Shown piece after piece: positions 42,277 through 50,977 of a DNA stretch of 64,000 nt (positions within the stretch are counted from its first letter, which is position 1; each line of letters begins with the position of its first letter). This stretch comes from NORP240 sp965222175. GTDB lineage: Bacteria; Pseudomonadota; Gammaproteobacteria; Pseudomonadales; Pseudohongiellaceae. The notes beneath the pieces were generated by a model, which was not told the DNA's origin, did no database searches, and saw nothing but the letters and a program-made list of their open reading frames with translations. Made by a program: the position numbers and the translations under genes. The stretch is from positions 372,001 to 436,000 of the forward strand of contig OZ244938.1 in assembly GCA_965222175.1 (NCBI GenBank). The letters are read 5' to 3'.

Positions 42277-42666
42277 ATGAAGCGAGGTGAACTGGCAGCA
42301 ACCAGCGGATGTAATGCTGAAACTATAAGGTATTACGAGAAGATTGGGCTTATCCCCGAGCCGAGACGCGCGGCAAACGGTTACCGGGAATATGACAAAC
42401 TACATCAGGAGCGATTGCATTTCGTTCAGAGAGGTCGTGAACTTGGATTTACTATCGATGATCTTAAAAGCTTACTCAGCCTGGTCGATCGTAACGCCGT
42501 ATCTTGCAATGAAGTGGAAAAGATGGCGACGCAACATCTTGAATCGGTGCAGAACAAAATTGAACAACTCAAGCGAATGGAAGTGATACTCGCTGAGACA
42601 ATCAACTCATGCAGCGGGGAGGACGTTCCCGAATGCCCACTAATAGAAAGTCTATTTAACGATTAG
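42277..42666 (+). CDS. merR: Hg(II)-responsive regulator MerR
   Basis: 129 residues. The N-terminal winged helix starts KRGELAATSGCNAETIRYYEKIGLI. The Hg-binding cysteines are present at 77 (NAVSCNEV), 112 (NSCSG) and 120 (PECPLIESL), the arrangement specific to mercury MerR and not to CueR or ZntR. It represses and, with Hg(II), activates the mer promoter. It is divergent from merT; its last 15 bp overlap the 3' end of the convergent selenoprotein-candidate gene. Confidence 0.95.
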   Translation: MKRGELAATSGCNAETIRYYEKIGLIPEPRRAANGYREYDKLHQERLHFVQRGRELGFTIDDLKSLLSLVDRNAVSCNEVEKMATQHLESVQNKIEQLKRMEVILAETINSCSGEDVPECPLIESLFND

Positions 42667-43350
42667 CTCGTTGAGTTTTTGACTTAATTCCTCTGGCGTA
42701 ATCAGCCCAACATTTCGGTATAACTCATCACCTTCCGAATCAAGGACGATCAATGTTGGCATTCCGACGACATTATAGTTTTTAGTGCTTTCTGGAAACG
42801 TGTCAGTATCAACTTCAACAAATATATAGTTTTGCAGAGCTTCGATTACCGAAGCATCCGAAAATACCTGCGCTTCGAGTACTTTACATGCGGCACACCA
42901 TTCTGCAGAAAAATCGACTAGAACAAGCTTTTCGGTTTGTAAAGCAGCAGATAGCGCCGAATCAATGGGTGAAGATTCGGTTTCATCAGTGGAGGAAGAA
43001 TCTAAAGTTTCAGGCGCTTGCAACCCTGGCGAGTAACCAAGCTCTCTAATCACCTCATACATTGTATCTAGAGTGACTAAAGACGAATCGTAACCCACCG
43101 TGAACGCATCCCGGTCCAGATTTACATCGATATTTTCTTCGTTTATTCCAGGCAGCTCTGACAGAGCTGCTACGACACTATCGGGTCAGCTCATTCAAGT
43201 GACGCCGCCGCGGCTTTTCATCATGCCTTCGACAAACAGTGTCACCTTCGATAGCTCCGCTTCAAGGGCAGCAGCCTGTACCGACAATGACAGTAAAAGT
43301 CCGGCGAAGGCTACAGATAATAGTACACTTGATTTGATCAGGCTCTTCAT
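42652..43350 (-). CDS. Candidate selenoprotein: exported HMA domain (UXXU) fused to a thioredoxin domain
   Basis: One frame of 232 codons from ATG 43350 to TAG 42652, interrupted only by two TGA codons at 43195-43197 and 43186-43188 (residues 52 and 55). Residues 1-27 are a signal peptide (MKSLIKSSVLLSVAFAGLLL...). Residues 35-110 form an HMA domain: KVTLFVEGM, then T-TGA-MS-TGA-PDSVVAAL where MerP here has CAMCPITVRKA, then a normal ending VIRELGYSP. A linker (about 111-130) leads to a DsbD-gamma-like thioredoxin domain with FSAEWCAACK (Cys152/Cys155) and GMPTLIVLD. If UGA is read as Sec, the metal site is UXXU. A conventional annotation would show only a 148-residue thioredoxin fragment. 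The promoter shares the mer operator. No Shine-Dalgarno is obvious. A double-nonsense pseudogene is the alternative. Confidence 0.8.
43152..43170 (-). promoter_or_regulatory. Candidate bacterial SECIS hairpin
   Basis: In the mRNA sense the sequence GCAGCUCU-GUC-AGAGCUGC forms a perfect 8-bp stem with a GUC loop. The loop begins 23 nt after the second UGA and 32 nt after the first, both within the usual spacing for bacterial SECIS elements, and it has the G-U expected in the apical loop. It lies within the coding sequence, as bacterial SECIS elements do. Confidence 0.7.
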
Positions 43351-43394
43351 TTTTGAAGCAAATCTAATTCAGAGAAATTTTCACAACTTTGGCT

Positions 43395-43424
43395 ACCATA
43401 ACCCTGTAACTACTACAGGCTCAA
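43395..43424 (-). promoter_or_regulatory. MerR-type promoter of the selenoprotein-candidate gene
   Basis: On the minus strand: -35 TTGAGC (43419-43424), dyad CCTGTA-N5-TACAGG (43403-43419), -10 TATGGT (43395-43400, 18-bp spacer; ATGGTA would give 19). Half-sites and their 5-bp separation equal those of the mer operator, and the dyad sits at the same distance from the -35. The start codon is 45 bp downstream. Confidence 0.75.
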
Positions 43425-43598
43425 GCTTTATTATAACTATTTCCCTTCACGAACTCCTGCGACTGGATCTTGCAAGAGCCGAGCAATGCTGAGCATAGTG
43501 GTGTCTATATGACCCTATTCTTGTGTAGTTCATGTTGCATCTCTTTTATGTAGATTTTATGTGAAAATTCGTGTGATTATCTACTTGGAGCTGAATAA

Positions 43599-43943
43599 AT
43601 GGGTCATTTTTATCTGACTAGCGCGGCAATATATGTTACGGCAGCGATTGCCGAAATCGCTGGCTGTTTCGCCCTCTGGGCATGGCTACGACAGGACAAG
43701 AGTGCGTGGTGGTTGCTTCCCGGAATGACATTCCTGCTTGTCTTTGCCTGGCTGCTTACGCGCATTGACGTTGGATTTGCAGGGCGGACCTATGCTGCAT
43801 ATGGAGGCATTTATATCGTATCTTCACTAATTTGGCTTTGGTTTATCGAAGGGGTTCAGCCTACCGGCTGGGACGTGGGCGGCGCAGGTCTTGCGGTATT
43901 GGGAACGGTGGTAATTCTGACGGGCGCCCAGCTAGCGCGTTAA
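43599..43943 (+). CDS. YnfA-family (UPF0060) membrane protein
   Basis: 114 residues with four helices, SAAIYVTAAIAEIAGCFALWAWL at the start, GRTYAAYGGIYIVSSLIWLW and PTGWDVGGAGLAVLGTVVIL, which are the UPF0060/YnfA signature. Related to small multidrug-resistance-type transporters and often found in metal or arsenic islands; substrate unproven. GGAG lies 9 nt before the ATG. Confidence 0.9.
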   Translation: MGHFYLTSAAIYVTAAIAEIAGCFALWAWLRQDKSAWWLLPGMTFLLVFAWLLTRIDVGFAGRTYAAYGGIYIVSSLIWLWFIEGVQPTGWDVGGAGLAVLGTVVILTGAQLAR

Positions 43944-44082
43944 GGTGGTTACGAGACATTTATCTGTAAGCACTAAATTGTAGCAATTAAAAATTTCTTC
44001 CAATGAACTAGAAAGTCAGAAAGAATCTTGCCTTTTAGGACTGTGGAAAAATCCGTGAATTGATTTTTCAATCCTTTGTGAA

Positions 44083-44478
44083 TTACCCGGATGGTTTAAA
44101 AACAAGCACTCGATGATTACCAAGGTCCGTGGCAAACACTGCTCCATTTTCAGAAACTACCACTGCTGTTACATATTCGAATTGGCCCTGTTCGCTGCCT
44201 TGGCCGCCGAATGCTGTTAAAAATCGGCCCTCTCCATCGAATTTCTGTACCCGGTGATTATAAAAATCAGCCACAAAAACGTTACCTGACGGCCCCGCTT
44301 CGACAGAAGTGACCGTTGCAAACCAGCCTGGAAACGGGCCGTAGATGTTCATTCCCAGGGGACCACCCCATTTGCGTGTAAACTCACCCGTGGCTGAAAA
44401 TACCTGCACGCGGTCGTTGTATCCGTCTGCCACAATTACCTGACTATTTATGCTGAGCCGCCATAAGTACTCTATAGC
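44083..44478 (-). pseudogene. Truncated NHL-repeat (beta-propeller) protein
   Basis: The open frame begins after a TGA at 44479-44481 and contains only about two and a half NHL repeats: QVIVADGYNDRVQVF, NVFVADFYNHRVQKFDGEGRFL and AVFATDLGNHRVLVF. Full propellers need six. A GTG at 44433 could start a 116-residue protein, but it would begin inside a repeat. The sequence just upstream still resembles a repeat in another frame, so the 5' part is decayed. A MerR-type promoter lies about 100 bp upstream. Confidence 0.6.
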
Positions 44479-44548
44479 TCAAATTCTCCCAATTTACTTG
44501 GAAAATTGTATAGGTTGGCCGACTCCTGATTTGATATTTCCTCGTGTC

Positions 44549-44579
44549 ATCATAAAACTTGGAGTCGGTTTAAAGTCAA
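44549..44579 (-). promoter_or_regulatory. MerR-type promoter upstream of the NHL fragment
   Basis: Minus strand: -35 TTGACT (44574-44579), 19-bp spacer (44555-44573), -10 TATGAT (44549-44554). The spacer contains AAAC...GTTT arms and ACCGACTCCAAG, unlike the mer dyad. CCGACTCC also recurs inverted at 44519-44526. It points at the NHL remnant. The sequence suggests control by a different metal regulator of the MerR family. Confidence 0.65.
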
Positions 44580-44586
44580 GTGGCAG

Positions 44587-47500
44587 TTATCTGTTTAATA
44601 AAGATAAAGGCGAGCTTCCATTCTTTTCCCTGTTCGAGATTTGCAACATAAACCCCTGCCACAGCAAATACAGAGCCGGAATTACACACAGAGTCAGTAC
44701 CAGTGTGCTCAACATCCCCCCAATCATTGGTGCCGCAATGCGCTGCATAACTTCCGACCCAACTCCGTGCCCGGACATAATGGGCAACAATCCTGCTGTA
44801 ATTGCAGCCACGGTCATCACAATAGGCCTTATTCGCTGCAGGGCACCTTGCTGAATGGCTTCCCGCAATCCGACGAGCGAGGGCTTTTCATCGGGCCCGA
44901 GCTTGTCCAGATAGTCCTGCCGGTATTGATTAAGATAAATCAGCATGATCACGCCTATCTCCACAGCGACTCCTGCCAGGGCAATTATCCCAACCGCCAC
45001 TGCCACCGATAGATCGAATCCCAGGTACCACACAAACCAGGCACTGCCTGCCACTGCTACCGGCAAAGATGCCAGTATTATCAGCACATCACTGACCCTG
45101 TTAAATGCCAAATAAAGTAGCAAGGTGATAATAACGAGAGTCAAAGGCACCACCAGTTTGAGGCGCTCTATCGCGCGTTCCATGTATTCAAATTGCCCGG
45201 ACCAGGCGAGTGTATAACCAGGAGGAAGGGTTAAGTTGGCTTCTAGATGTTCTCTAGCGTTGCTCACATAACTGCCTACATCAATGTTGGCGATGTCGAT
45301 GTAGACCCAGCCATTAGGACGCGCATTTTCGCTCTTGATCATCGGTGGACCATCTTCAATCTCCACTTTAGCCACAGAACTTAATGCGATCCGTTCTCCT
45401 TTCGGTGTGATAATGGGGAGGCGGCGAATATTTTCCAGTGAGTCACGTACTTGCCGCGGGTAGCGCACATTGATCGGATACCTTTCCAGGCCTTCTATGG
45501 TTTCCGACACATTCATGCCGCCGATCGCAGAAGTCACTACAGCTTGCACATCGGCGATATTAAGACCCAGTCGTGCAGCGGCTGACCGATCGATGTCCAC
45601 GACTACATAGCGACCGCCGACGACCCGCTCTGCATAGACACTGGCAGAGCCAGGGAAATTCCCGAGCAGGTTTTCAATTTCTCTGCCAAGGGTTTGAATC
45701 ACCCCAAGCTCGGGCCCGCTTATTTTTATTCCAACGGGTGTCTTGATACCGGTCGCCAACATATCTATACGTGTCTTGATAGGCATGACCCAGACATTCG
45801 CGATGCCCGGCACTTGTACCCGCTCACGTATTTCAGCCCGAATATCATCAATAGTCATACCTTCACGCCACTCCGATTCCGATTTGAAACGAATCACTGA
45901 CTCGATCATGGTCAGGGGAGCAGGATCGGTGGCGGTCTCCGCACGCCCAATCTTGCCAAACACCTGGGCCACTTCGGGCACGGACTTGATCATCCGGTCT
46001 GTCTGTTGCAGCAATTGCGTTGCCTCGCCAATGGGCAGGCCAGGCCGAGCCGTGGGCATATACATCCAGTCGCCTTCATCCAGAGGTGGCATGAATTCTG
46101 AGCCCAACCTCGATACCGGCCAAGCTGCAGAAGCCGTTAGGAGAACTGCGAGTACGATGACAGGCCAGGGATGCATAGTAATGAAGCCCACCACTGGACG
46201 GTAGCAAGCCGTCAGTAATCTATTCAGCGGATTGCGCTGTTCTGAATGAATCTTGCCCCTGATCAGATAGCCCATGAAGACGGGAATAAAGGTGATAGAG
46301 AATAAAGCCGCCGCTGCCATGGCGTAGGTTTTGGTGAAGGCCAACGGCGCAAACAACCGCCCTTCCTGTGCTTCGAGTGTGAATATGGGTAAGAAACTGA
46401 GCGTGATTATTAGCAGTGAGAAAAACAGCGGGCCACCAACTTGGGATGTCGCTTCCGCGATCAAGTCCCAGCGCTCTTTACCAACCAGACCGGGGCGACG
46501 TTCCATATGCTTATGGACGTTTTCGATCATGACGATGGCACCATCCACCATCGCCCCGATGGCAATGGCGATGCCGCCGAGAGACATGATATTTGCATTG
46601 ATACCCTGGGCACGCATGATCAGTAGCGCGGCCATGATGCCTAATGGCAAAATAGCGATGGCCACAAGAGATGAACGCAAATGAAATAGAAATAGTACGC
46701 AGATAAGGCCAACGATAAGAAACTCTTCGATGAGTTTAGTGTAGAGGTTGTCTACCGCCGCACCGATCAACTCCGAACGATCATAGGTCGGCACGATTTC
46801 CACCCCCTCGGGCAAACTGCCAGCCAGTTCCTGTAGCCTGGCTTTGACGGCGGCAATGGTTGCCTGGGCATTCTCGCCACTGCGCATGACAATAACGCCG
46901 CCCACCACTTCGCCTTCACCATCGAGATCAGCAACGCCCCGTCGCAGTTGCGGACCCAACTGGACCTCAGCGACATCGCCCAACAAGACTGGTACGCCCC
47001 GTTCATCTGCCTTCAGCGGGATGTTGCGTAACTCCTCCATGCTCTGCACATAGCCCGTGGCCCGAACCATGAATTCAGTTTCGGCCATTTCGATTACTGA
47101 ACCGCCAACCTCGCTATTGCCGTTCTGTATCGCCTGCCTGATCTGCATCAGATTTATTCCCAGAGCACTGAGTCGGTTGGGATCGACAACGACCTGGTAC
47201 TGCCTGACCATACCGCCAATGGTTGCCACTTCAGACACCCCTGCAACCGTCTGCAGTTCGTATTTCAGAAACCAGTCCTGTATTGATCGCAGCTGGCTAA
47301 GATCGTGATTTCCGGTTCTGTCCACCAGGGCATATTCATACACCCAGCCCACACCTGTGGCATCGGGCCCGAGAGCGGGAGTAACATCATTAGGTAATGC
47401 CGCACTGACCTGACTGAGGTATTCAAGCACCCGACTCCGCGCCCAATACTGATCGGTGCCGTCCTCGAAGATGACATACACGTAGGAGTCGCCAAAAAAT

Positions 47501-47757
47501 GAGTAACCGCGGACATTGACCGCACCGGGCACTGACAACATGGCGGTGGTCAATGGGTAGGTCACCTGATCTTCAACGACCTGGGGCGCCTGGCCGGCAA
47601 AGGGTGTACGAATAATGACCTGCACATCGGACAAATCGGGAATGGCATCCACCGGCATGGTACGCAGATTGAGCAGACCAGCGGCCATCAACAGAAGGGC
47701 AGCCAATAGCAAGAGCCCGCGATTGGCAATGGACGAACGGATGATGGCGGCAATCAT
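44587..47757 (-). CDS. cusA: CusA/SilA-type Cu(I)/Ag(I) RND efflux pump
   Basis: 1056 residues, HME-RND family. GEGDWMYMPTARPGLP-like DEGDWMYMPTARPGLP and NVWVMPIKTRIDMLATGIKTPVG are Cu/Ag (CusA/SilA) rather than Zn/Cd signatures, with methionines along the substrate path. TM4 motif GAMVDGAIVMIEN is present. It exports monovalent copper or silver across the envelope with CusB and CusC using the proton gradient. Its start overlaps the end of the CusB gene by 4 bp. Confidence 0.93.
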   Translation of the reverse strand: MIAAIIRSSIANRGLLLLAALLLMAAGLLNLRTMPVDAIPDLSDVQVIIRTPFAGQAPQVVEDQVTYPLTTAMLSVPGAVNVRGYSFFGDSYVYVIFEDGTDQYWARSRVLEYLSQVSAALPNDVTPALGPDATGVGWVYEYALVDRTGNHDLSQLRSIQDWFLKYELQTVAGVSEVATIGGMVRQYQVVVDPNRLSALGINLMQIRQAIQNGNSEVGGSVIEMAETEFMVRATGYVQSMEELRNIPLKADERGVPVLLGDVAEVQLGPQLRRGVADLDGEGEVVGGVIVMRSGENAQATIAAVKARLQELAGSLPEGVEIVPTYDRSELIGAAVDNLYTKLIEEFLIVGLICVLFLFHLRSSLVAIAILPLGIMAALLIMRAQGINANIMSLGGIAIAIGAMVDGAIVMIENVHKHMERRPGLVGKERWDLIAEATSQVGGPLFFSLLIITLSFLPIFTLEAQEGRLFAPLAFTKTYAMAAAALFSITFIPVFMGYLIRGKIHSEQRNPLNRLLTACYRPVVGFITMHPWPVIVLAVLLTASAAWPVSRLGSEFMPPLDEGDWMYMPTARPGLPIGEATQLLQQTDRMIKSVPEVAQVFGKIGRAETATDPAPLTMIESVIRFKSESEWREGMTIDDIRAEIRERVQVPGIANVWVMPIKTRIDMLATGIKTPVGIKISGPELGVIQTLGREIENLLGNFPGSASVYAERVVGGRYVVVDIDRSAAARLGLNIADVQAVVTSAIGGMNVSETIEGLERYPINVRYPRQVRDSLENIRRLPIITPKGERIALSSVAKVEIEDGPPMIKSENARPNGWVYIDIANIDVGSYVSNAREHLEANLTLPPGYTLAWSGQFEYMERAIERLKLVVPLTLVIITLLLYLAFNRVSDVLIILASLPVAVAGSAWFVWYLGFDLSVAVAVGIIALAGVAVEIGVIMLIYLNQYRQDYLDKLGPDEKPSLVGLREAIQQGALQRIRPIVMTVAAITAGLLPIMSGHGVGSEVMQRIAAPMIGGMLSTLVLTLCVIPALYLLWQGFMLQISNREKNGSSPLSLLNR

Positions 47758-49550
47758 TGATTTACCTCCGTCTCTTCCATCATCAAGATTTCATAGCTGC
47801 CATCTTCTAATGGATGAAACTCAAATCGAACCGTGTCATCGACTGCAAACTCATTGAGATTAACATCAGGGACAGTGGTGAAACTCATCGTCATTGCCGG
47901 CCAGCTCAGTTCTGCAACCGGCTGATGTGCCAATGTCACCATGCCATCGCTCATCATGCTAACAATGCGACCGATTGTGGAATAAACATTTAACTGATCG
48001 CCTGATGCACTGACATTTCTGTCTATACTCATTGGCGCACCCGCGTTGTCCATAAGCAGGACTTGATAACCACCGTCTTCAAGCTGACGAAACTCGAAGC
48101 GCACCGTTTCATCGACTGAAAATTCATTGAGATTAACTTCCGGAACAGATGTGAAACTCATCGTCATAGCTGGCCAGTTCAGTTCTGCAACCGGCTGATG
48201 TGCCAATGTCACCATGCCATCGCTCATCATGCTAACAATGCGACCGGTTGTAGAATAAACGGCCACTTGATCTCCTGACGAATTGGCAGTTCTATCCACA
48301 TCCATATCCATATCCATATCCATGCTTTCAGTGTCGGAATCGCCCGCGGCATCGAGCCGCGCCAACGCTTGCTCACCATTAGCTTCGGCGTCGAGCAAGA
48401 ATTGCCCGGAGGTGACTACGATCTCACCAGCAGAGAGTCCTTGCAGGATTTCGATCTGTTCACCACTACTGACGCCGGTGCGTACCGCACGCGGTTCAAA
48501 TGCACCATCGTCTTGAACGACAATAATCCGCGAACCTGCCCCTGATCGAATGACGGCCTCGCGAGGCACTGCCAATACGTCGAGTCGAGGATCAGCGGCA
48601 ATGGCGACATTGGCGAACATATTGGGCTTAAGCCGATGATCTTCATTTTCAATGACGAGCCGAACCCGCAGGGTCCTGCTATTCTGTTCCAGTTCCGGAT
48701 AGATATAACTCAATTCGCCCTTCCAGGTTTCACCGGGGAAGGCTGGAAATTCAATATCAGCCTCCAGACCAACTTCCAAATCTGCAGTATCCGTTTCAAA
48801 GATATCCACATCGACCCAGATGGAATCCAGTGACGCCAGTGTGGCTATCGTGCTGGCAGGCTGCACATAGTTGCCTCGTCGGGTGCCTAGGGACACGACC
48901 AGCGCATCATTGACGGCGCGATAAACCAGTCGACTACTCGTGTTCCCGTTATTGGAGAGTTCTTCGACTTGTGCGGTAGTAAATCCCAGCGCCAGCAATC
49001 GTTCCCGGGCTAGAGCGGCCAGAACTTGATTGCCAGACTGGCGTGCAGTGATGAATTCCTGTTGGGTGCTGACAAGATTGGGCGCGAACAACTCATAAAC
49101 CACCTGGCCTGCGCTTACCTGATCACCGACACTGGCCAGATTGAAGACCTCCAGCCAACCTTCTGCTCGCGGGTGCAACATTTCAAAGGTCGCTTCGTTC
49201 CAACGTGTGTATCCGACCGCGTCTACATCCCTTGCGAAATCTCTACGCATAGCACTGGCTGTTCTCAGTCCCAGATTTTGCTGAACCGTTGGAGTAACTC
49301 TGACGGCATTGGTTTCACTATCAGGCTCATCATAAACTGGAATTAGATCCATCCCCATCGGTGACAGGCCTGGTTCATCTCGCCTGAAACTGGAATCCAT
49401 CGGTGCCACCCAATAAAGCGGCTGTCTTTCTGAGGATGCGACCGTTGACCCAGGCATACCTCCCCTATCCACGGGAATTAAGCGGGCAGCCATAAACCCG
49501 GTGACGGCGGCAACTATTGCTACACTCAATAAACTTACAATGGTTTTCAT
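47754..49550 (-). CDS. cusB: CusB-type adaptor with two C-terminal CusF-like domains
   Basis: 598 residues from ATG 49550. N-terminal anchor (MKTIVSLLSVAIVAAVTGFM), a short metal-binding motif region YWVAPMDSSFRRDEPGLSPMGMDLIPVY (read in two parts, with the usual Cys replaced), the barrel-sandwich/hairpin/beta-barrel core, then an MDMDMDMDVD stretch and two tandem 91-residue units. Each unit has LAHQPVAEL[NS]WPAMTMSF, matching the His, Trp and two Met Cu(I)/Ag(I) ligands of CusF. The periplasmic chaperone is thus fused and doubled. CusB links CusA to CusC. Confidence 0.92.
   Translation of the reverse strand: MKTIVSLLSVAIVAAVTGFMAARLIPVDRGGMPGSTVASSERQPLYWVAPMDSSFRRDEPGLSPMGMDLIPVYDEPDSETNAVRVTPTVQQNLGLRTASAMRRDFARDVDAVGYTRWNEATFEMLHPRAEGWLEVFNLASVGDQVSAGQVVYELFAPNLVSTQQEFITARQSGNQVLAALARERLLALGFTTAQVEELSNNGNTSSRLVYRAVNDALVVSLGTRRGNYVQPASTIATLASLDSIWVDVDIFETDTADLEVGLEADIEFPAFPGETWKGELSYIYPELEQNSRTLRVRLVIENEDHRLKPNMFANVAIAADPRLDVLAVPREAVIRSGAGSRIIVVQDDGAFEPRAVRTGVSSGEQIEILQGLSAGEIVVTSGQFLLDAEANGEQALARLDAAGDSDTESMDMDMDMDVDRTANSSGDQVAVYSTTGRIVSMMSDGMVTLAHQPVAELNWPAMTMSFTSVPEVNLNEFSVDETVRFEFRQLEDGGYQVLLMDNAGAPMSIDRNVSASGDQLNVYSTIGRIVSMMSDGMVTLAHQPVAELSWPAMTMSFTTVPDVNLNEFAVDDTVRFEFHPLEDGSYEILMMEETEVNQ
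47772..48290. repeat. Tandem 273-bp duplication of the CusF-like module
   Basis: Two in-frame copies offset by exactly 273 bp (for example atgccatcgctcatcatgct at 47941 and 48214) are nearly identical over more than 100 bp around the ligand region, and diverge more toward the ends. This indicates a recent duplication or gene conversion within the CusB gene. Confidence 0.85.
48294..48323. repeat. Hexanucleotide repeat encoding Met-Asp pairs
   Basis: ATCCAC followed by four ATCCAT units on the plus strand encode MDMDMDMDVD in the CusB linker. Met-Asp repeats may add weak metal binding, and the tract could change length by slippage in steps of two residues. Confidence 0.85.
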
Positions 49551-49552
49551 CT

Positions 49553-50851
49553 TTAATTCTCCACAGGCCAGAGTCGGCCTCCGCATAATTTGTCGATTTG
49601 GCTAATACTGATTAGTCGATCCGCCTGCATCTCTGATATCTGTAATTGCAACTCCAGCAATTGTTGTTGAGCTTGAATCAAAGATTGAAAGTTGCCGCCG
49701 CCACTCTGAAAATTGGCACTGGTTGCATTCAGAGTTTGTTGGGCTAAGGGAATTAACTCAGTTTCAAAAAGGTTGATGCTATGAGTCAATTCTTCTACGG
49801 AAGATAACAGTTGCTCCAGGTCAGCCATGAGTTTGCTGCGTAGACGTGCGACATCAGCTTGCGAACTGGCATAATTGAATCCGGCCGCTGCTTTACGGGC
49901 TGAGCGCTTGCCAAGATCCAATGGAATATTAAGACTGATACCAAACTGGGTGCGTTGCTCAATATCGTTCCAGAATTCGTTATAACCGGCGTTGACTTGA
50001 ATATCCGGAAAGTCTTCTAGGTCTATTAGCTCCTTATTCCTATGTGCCCATCTAGAGCTTGCTTCCAGGCCTATCAATTCAGGCTCGGACTCCAATACCC
50101 ACTCCAAAAGAGTGTTGCGATTTGGCAAAGTTCGAATGGGAAGCTGTTCGCCCGGCAACCCAATCGAGGTGTCGGCGGACTGATTTAGCAGATCGTTAAT
50201 TCGAGCCTGCAGACGCTTGATTTCCTGGTTCAGCACAAACTCCCTGTGATCCAATTCGACAAGGCTGGTCTGAATTTGCAGCACGTCCTGCTGCAACCCA
50301 AGCCCATTAGCGTATTGAGTAGAAGCCACTGATTCCAAGTCATTCAGTAAGGCCTGATGCTCGGCATTAACTGACAATGCCTGATCGGCAAACCATAGTT
50401 GCGTCCACAAACTCCTGACTTGGGCAATCAGTGAAACAAGTAGCTGTTCATAGTTCGCTTCATTAATCTCAGCTCTTGCTACGGCTAACTCAGTACGTAA
50501 TTGCCGCTTTCCAGGCCAAGGGAATAACTGAGAGACCTGAAACGATTGTCGCACCCGCAGTGCATCGCCAAAATCACTGGGTATATCGGAGCCAATTGAT
50601 GACGGTGCGATGGAATAACTAACCCGGGGATCATCGAGCGCCCCTGCGCTTTCAACCAGCTCACGGTTCGCTCGCGTTCGTAGCTCTTGAGCAGTCAAAC
50701 CAGCGTTTTGTTGAATCATCACCTTCGTCAATTCCGCTAACTGGAGTTCATCATCAGGACCAATTTGCCCTAGCGCTGGCATAGTCCAAATACTAATAAC
50801 CCACCACAACAAACCAGGAATCAAGATCCTGTTTTCAATTACAGTTCCCAT
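49553..50851 (-). CDS. cusC: CusC-type outer-membrane efflux protein
   Basis: 432 residues from ATG 50851 (GAGAT upstream). Signal peptide ILIPGLLWWVISIWTMPALGQ; two TolC-type halves follow, with LRVRQSFQVSQLFPWPGKRQLRTELA and FGISLNIPLDLGKRSARKAAA as the paired strand-helix turns. It forms the outer-membrane channel for CusBA. The gap to cusB is 2 bp. Order C-B-A is standard. Confidence 0.9.
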   Translation of the reverse strand: MGTVIENRILIPGLLWWVISIWTMPALGQIGPDDELQLAELTKVMIQQNAGLTAQELRTRANRELVESAGALDDPRVSYSIAPSSIGSDIPSDFGDALRVRQSFQVSQLFPWPGKRQLRTELAVARAEINEANYEQLLVSLIAQVRSLWTQLWFADQALSVNAEHQALLNDLESVASTQYANGLGLQQDVLQIQTSLVELDHREFVLNQEIKRLQARINDLLNQSADTSIGLPGEQLPIRTLPNRNTLLEWVLESEPELIGLEASSRWAHRNKELIDLEDFPDIQVNAGYNEFWNDIEQRTQFGISLNIPLDLGKRSARKAAAGFNYASSQADVARLRSKLMADLEQLLSSVEELTHSINLFETELIPLAQQTLNATSANFQSGGGNFQSLIQAQQQLLELQLQISEMQADRLISISQIDKLCGGRLWPVEN

Positions 50852-50977
50852 TTCGATATCTCTTCTATTACTCAGACGCAGCACAAAAATCGCGAGGTCG
50901 TCACGACACACGATTGCAGCGTAATAAGGTAAGTTGAATGATTTGCCTGCGCTTTTAGCAGGCGGACCTATCCTGTC

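Noticed and set aside
42652..43350. Reading the HMA-thioredoxin gene as a plain pseudogene with two nonsense mutations
   Set aside because: Two random TGA mutations falling exactly on the two metal cysteines, with no other damage in 232 codons, an intact promoter and a SECIS-like hairpin at the right place, is much less likely than Sec decoding. It remains the alternative to test.
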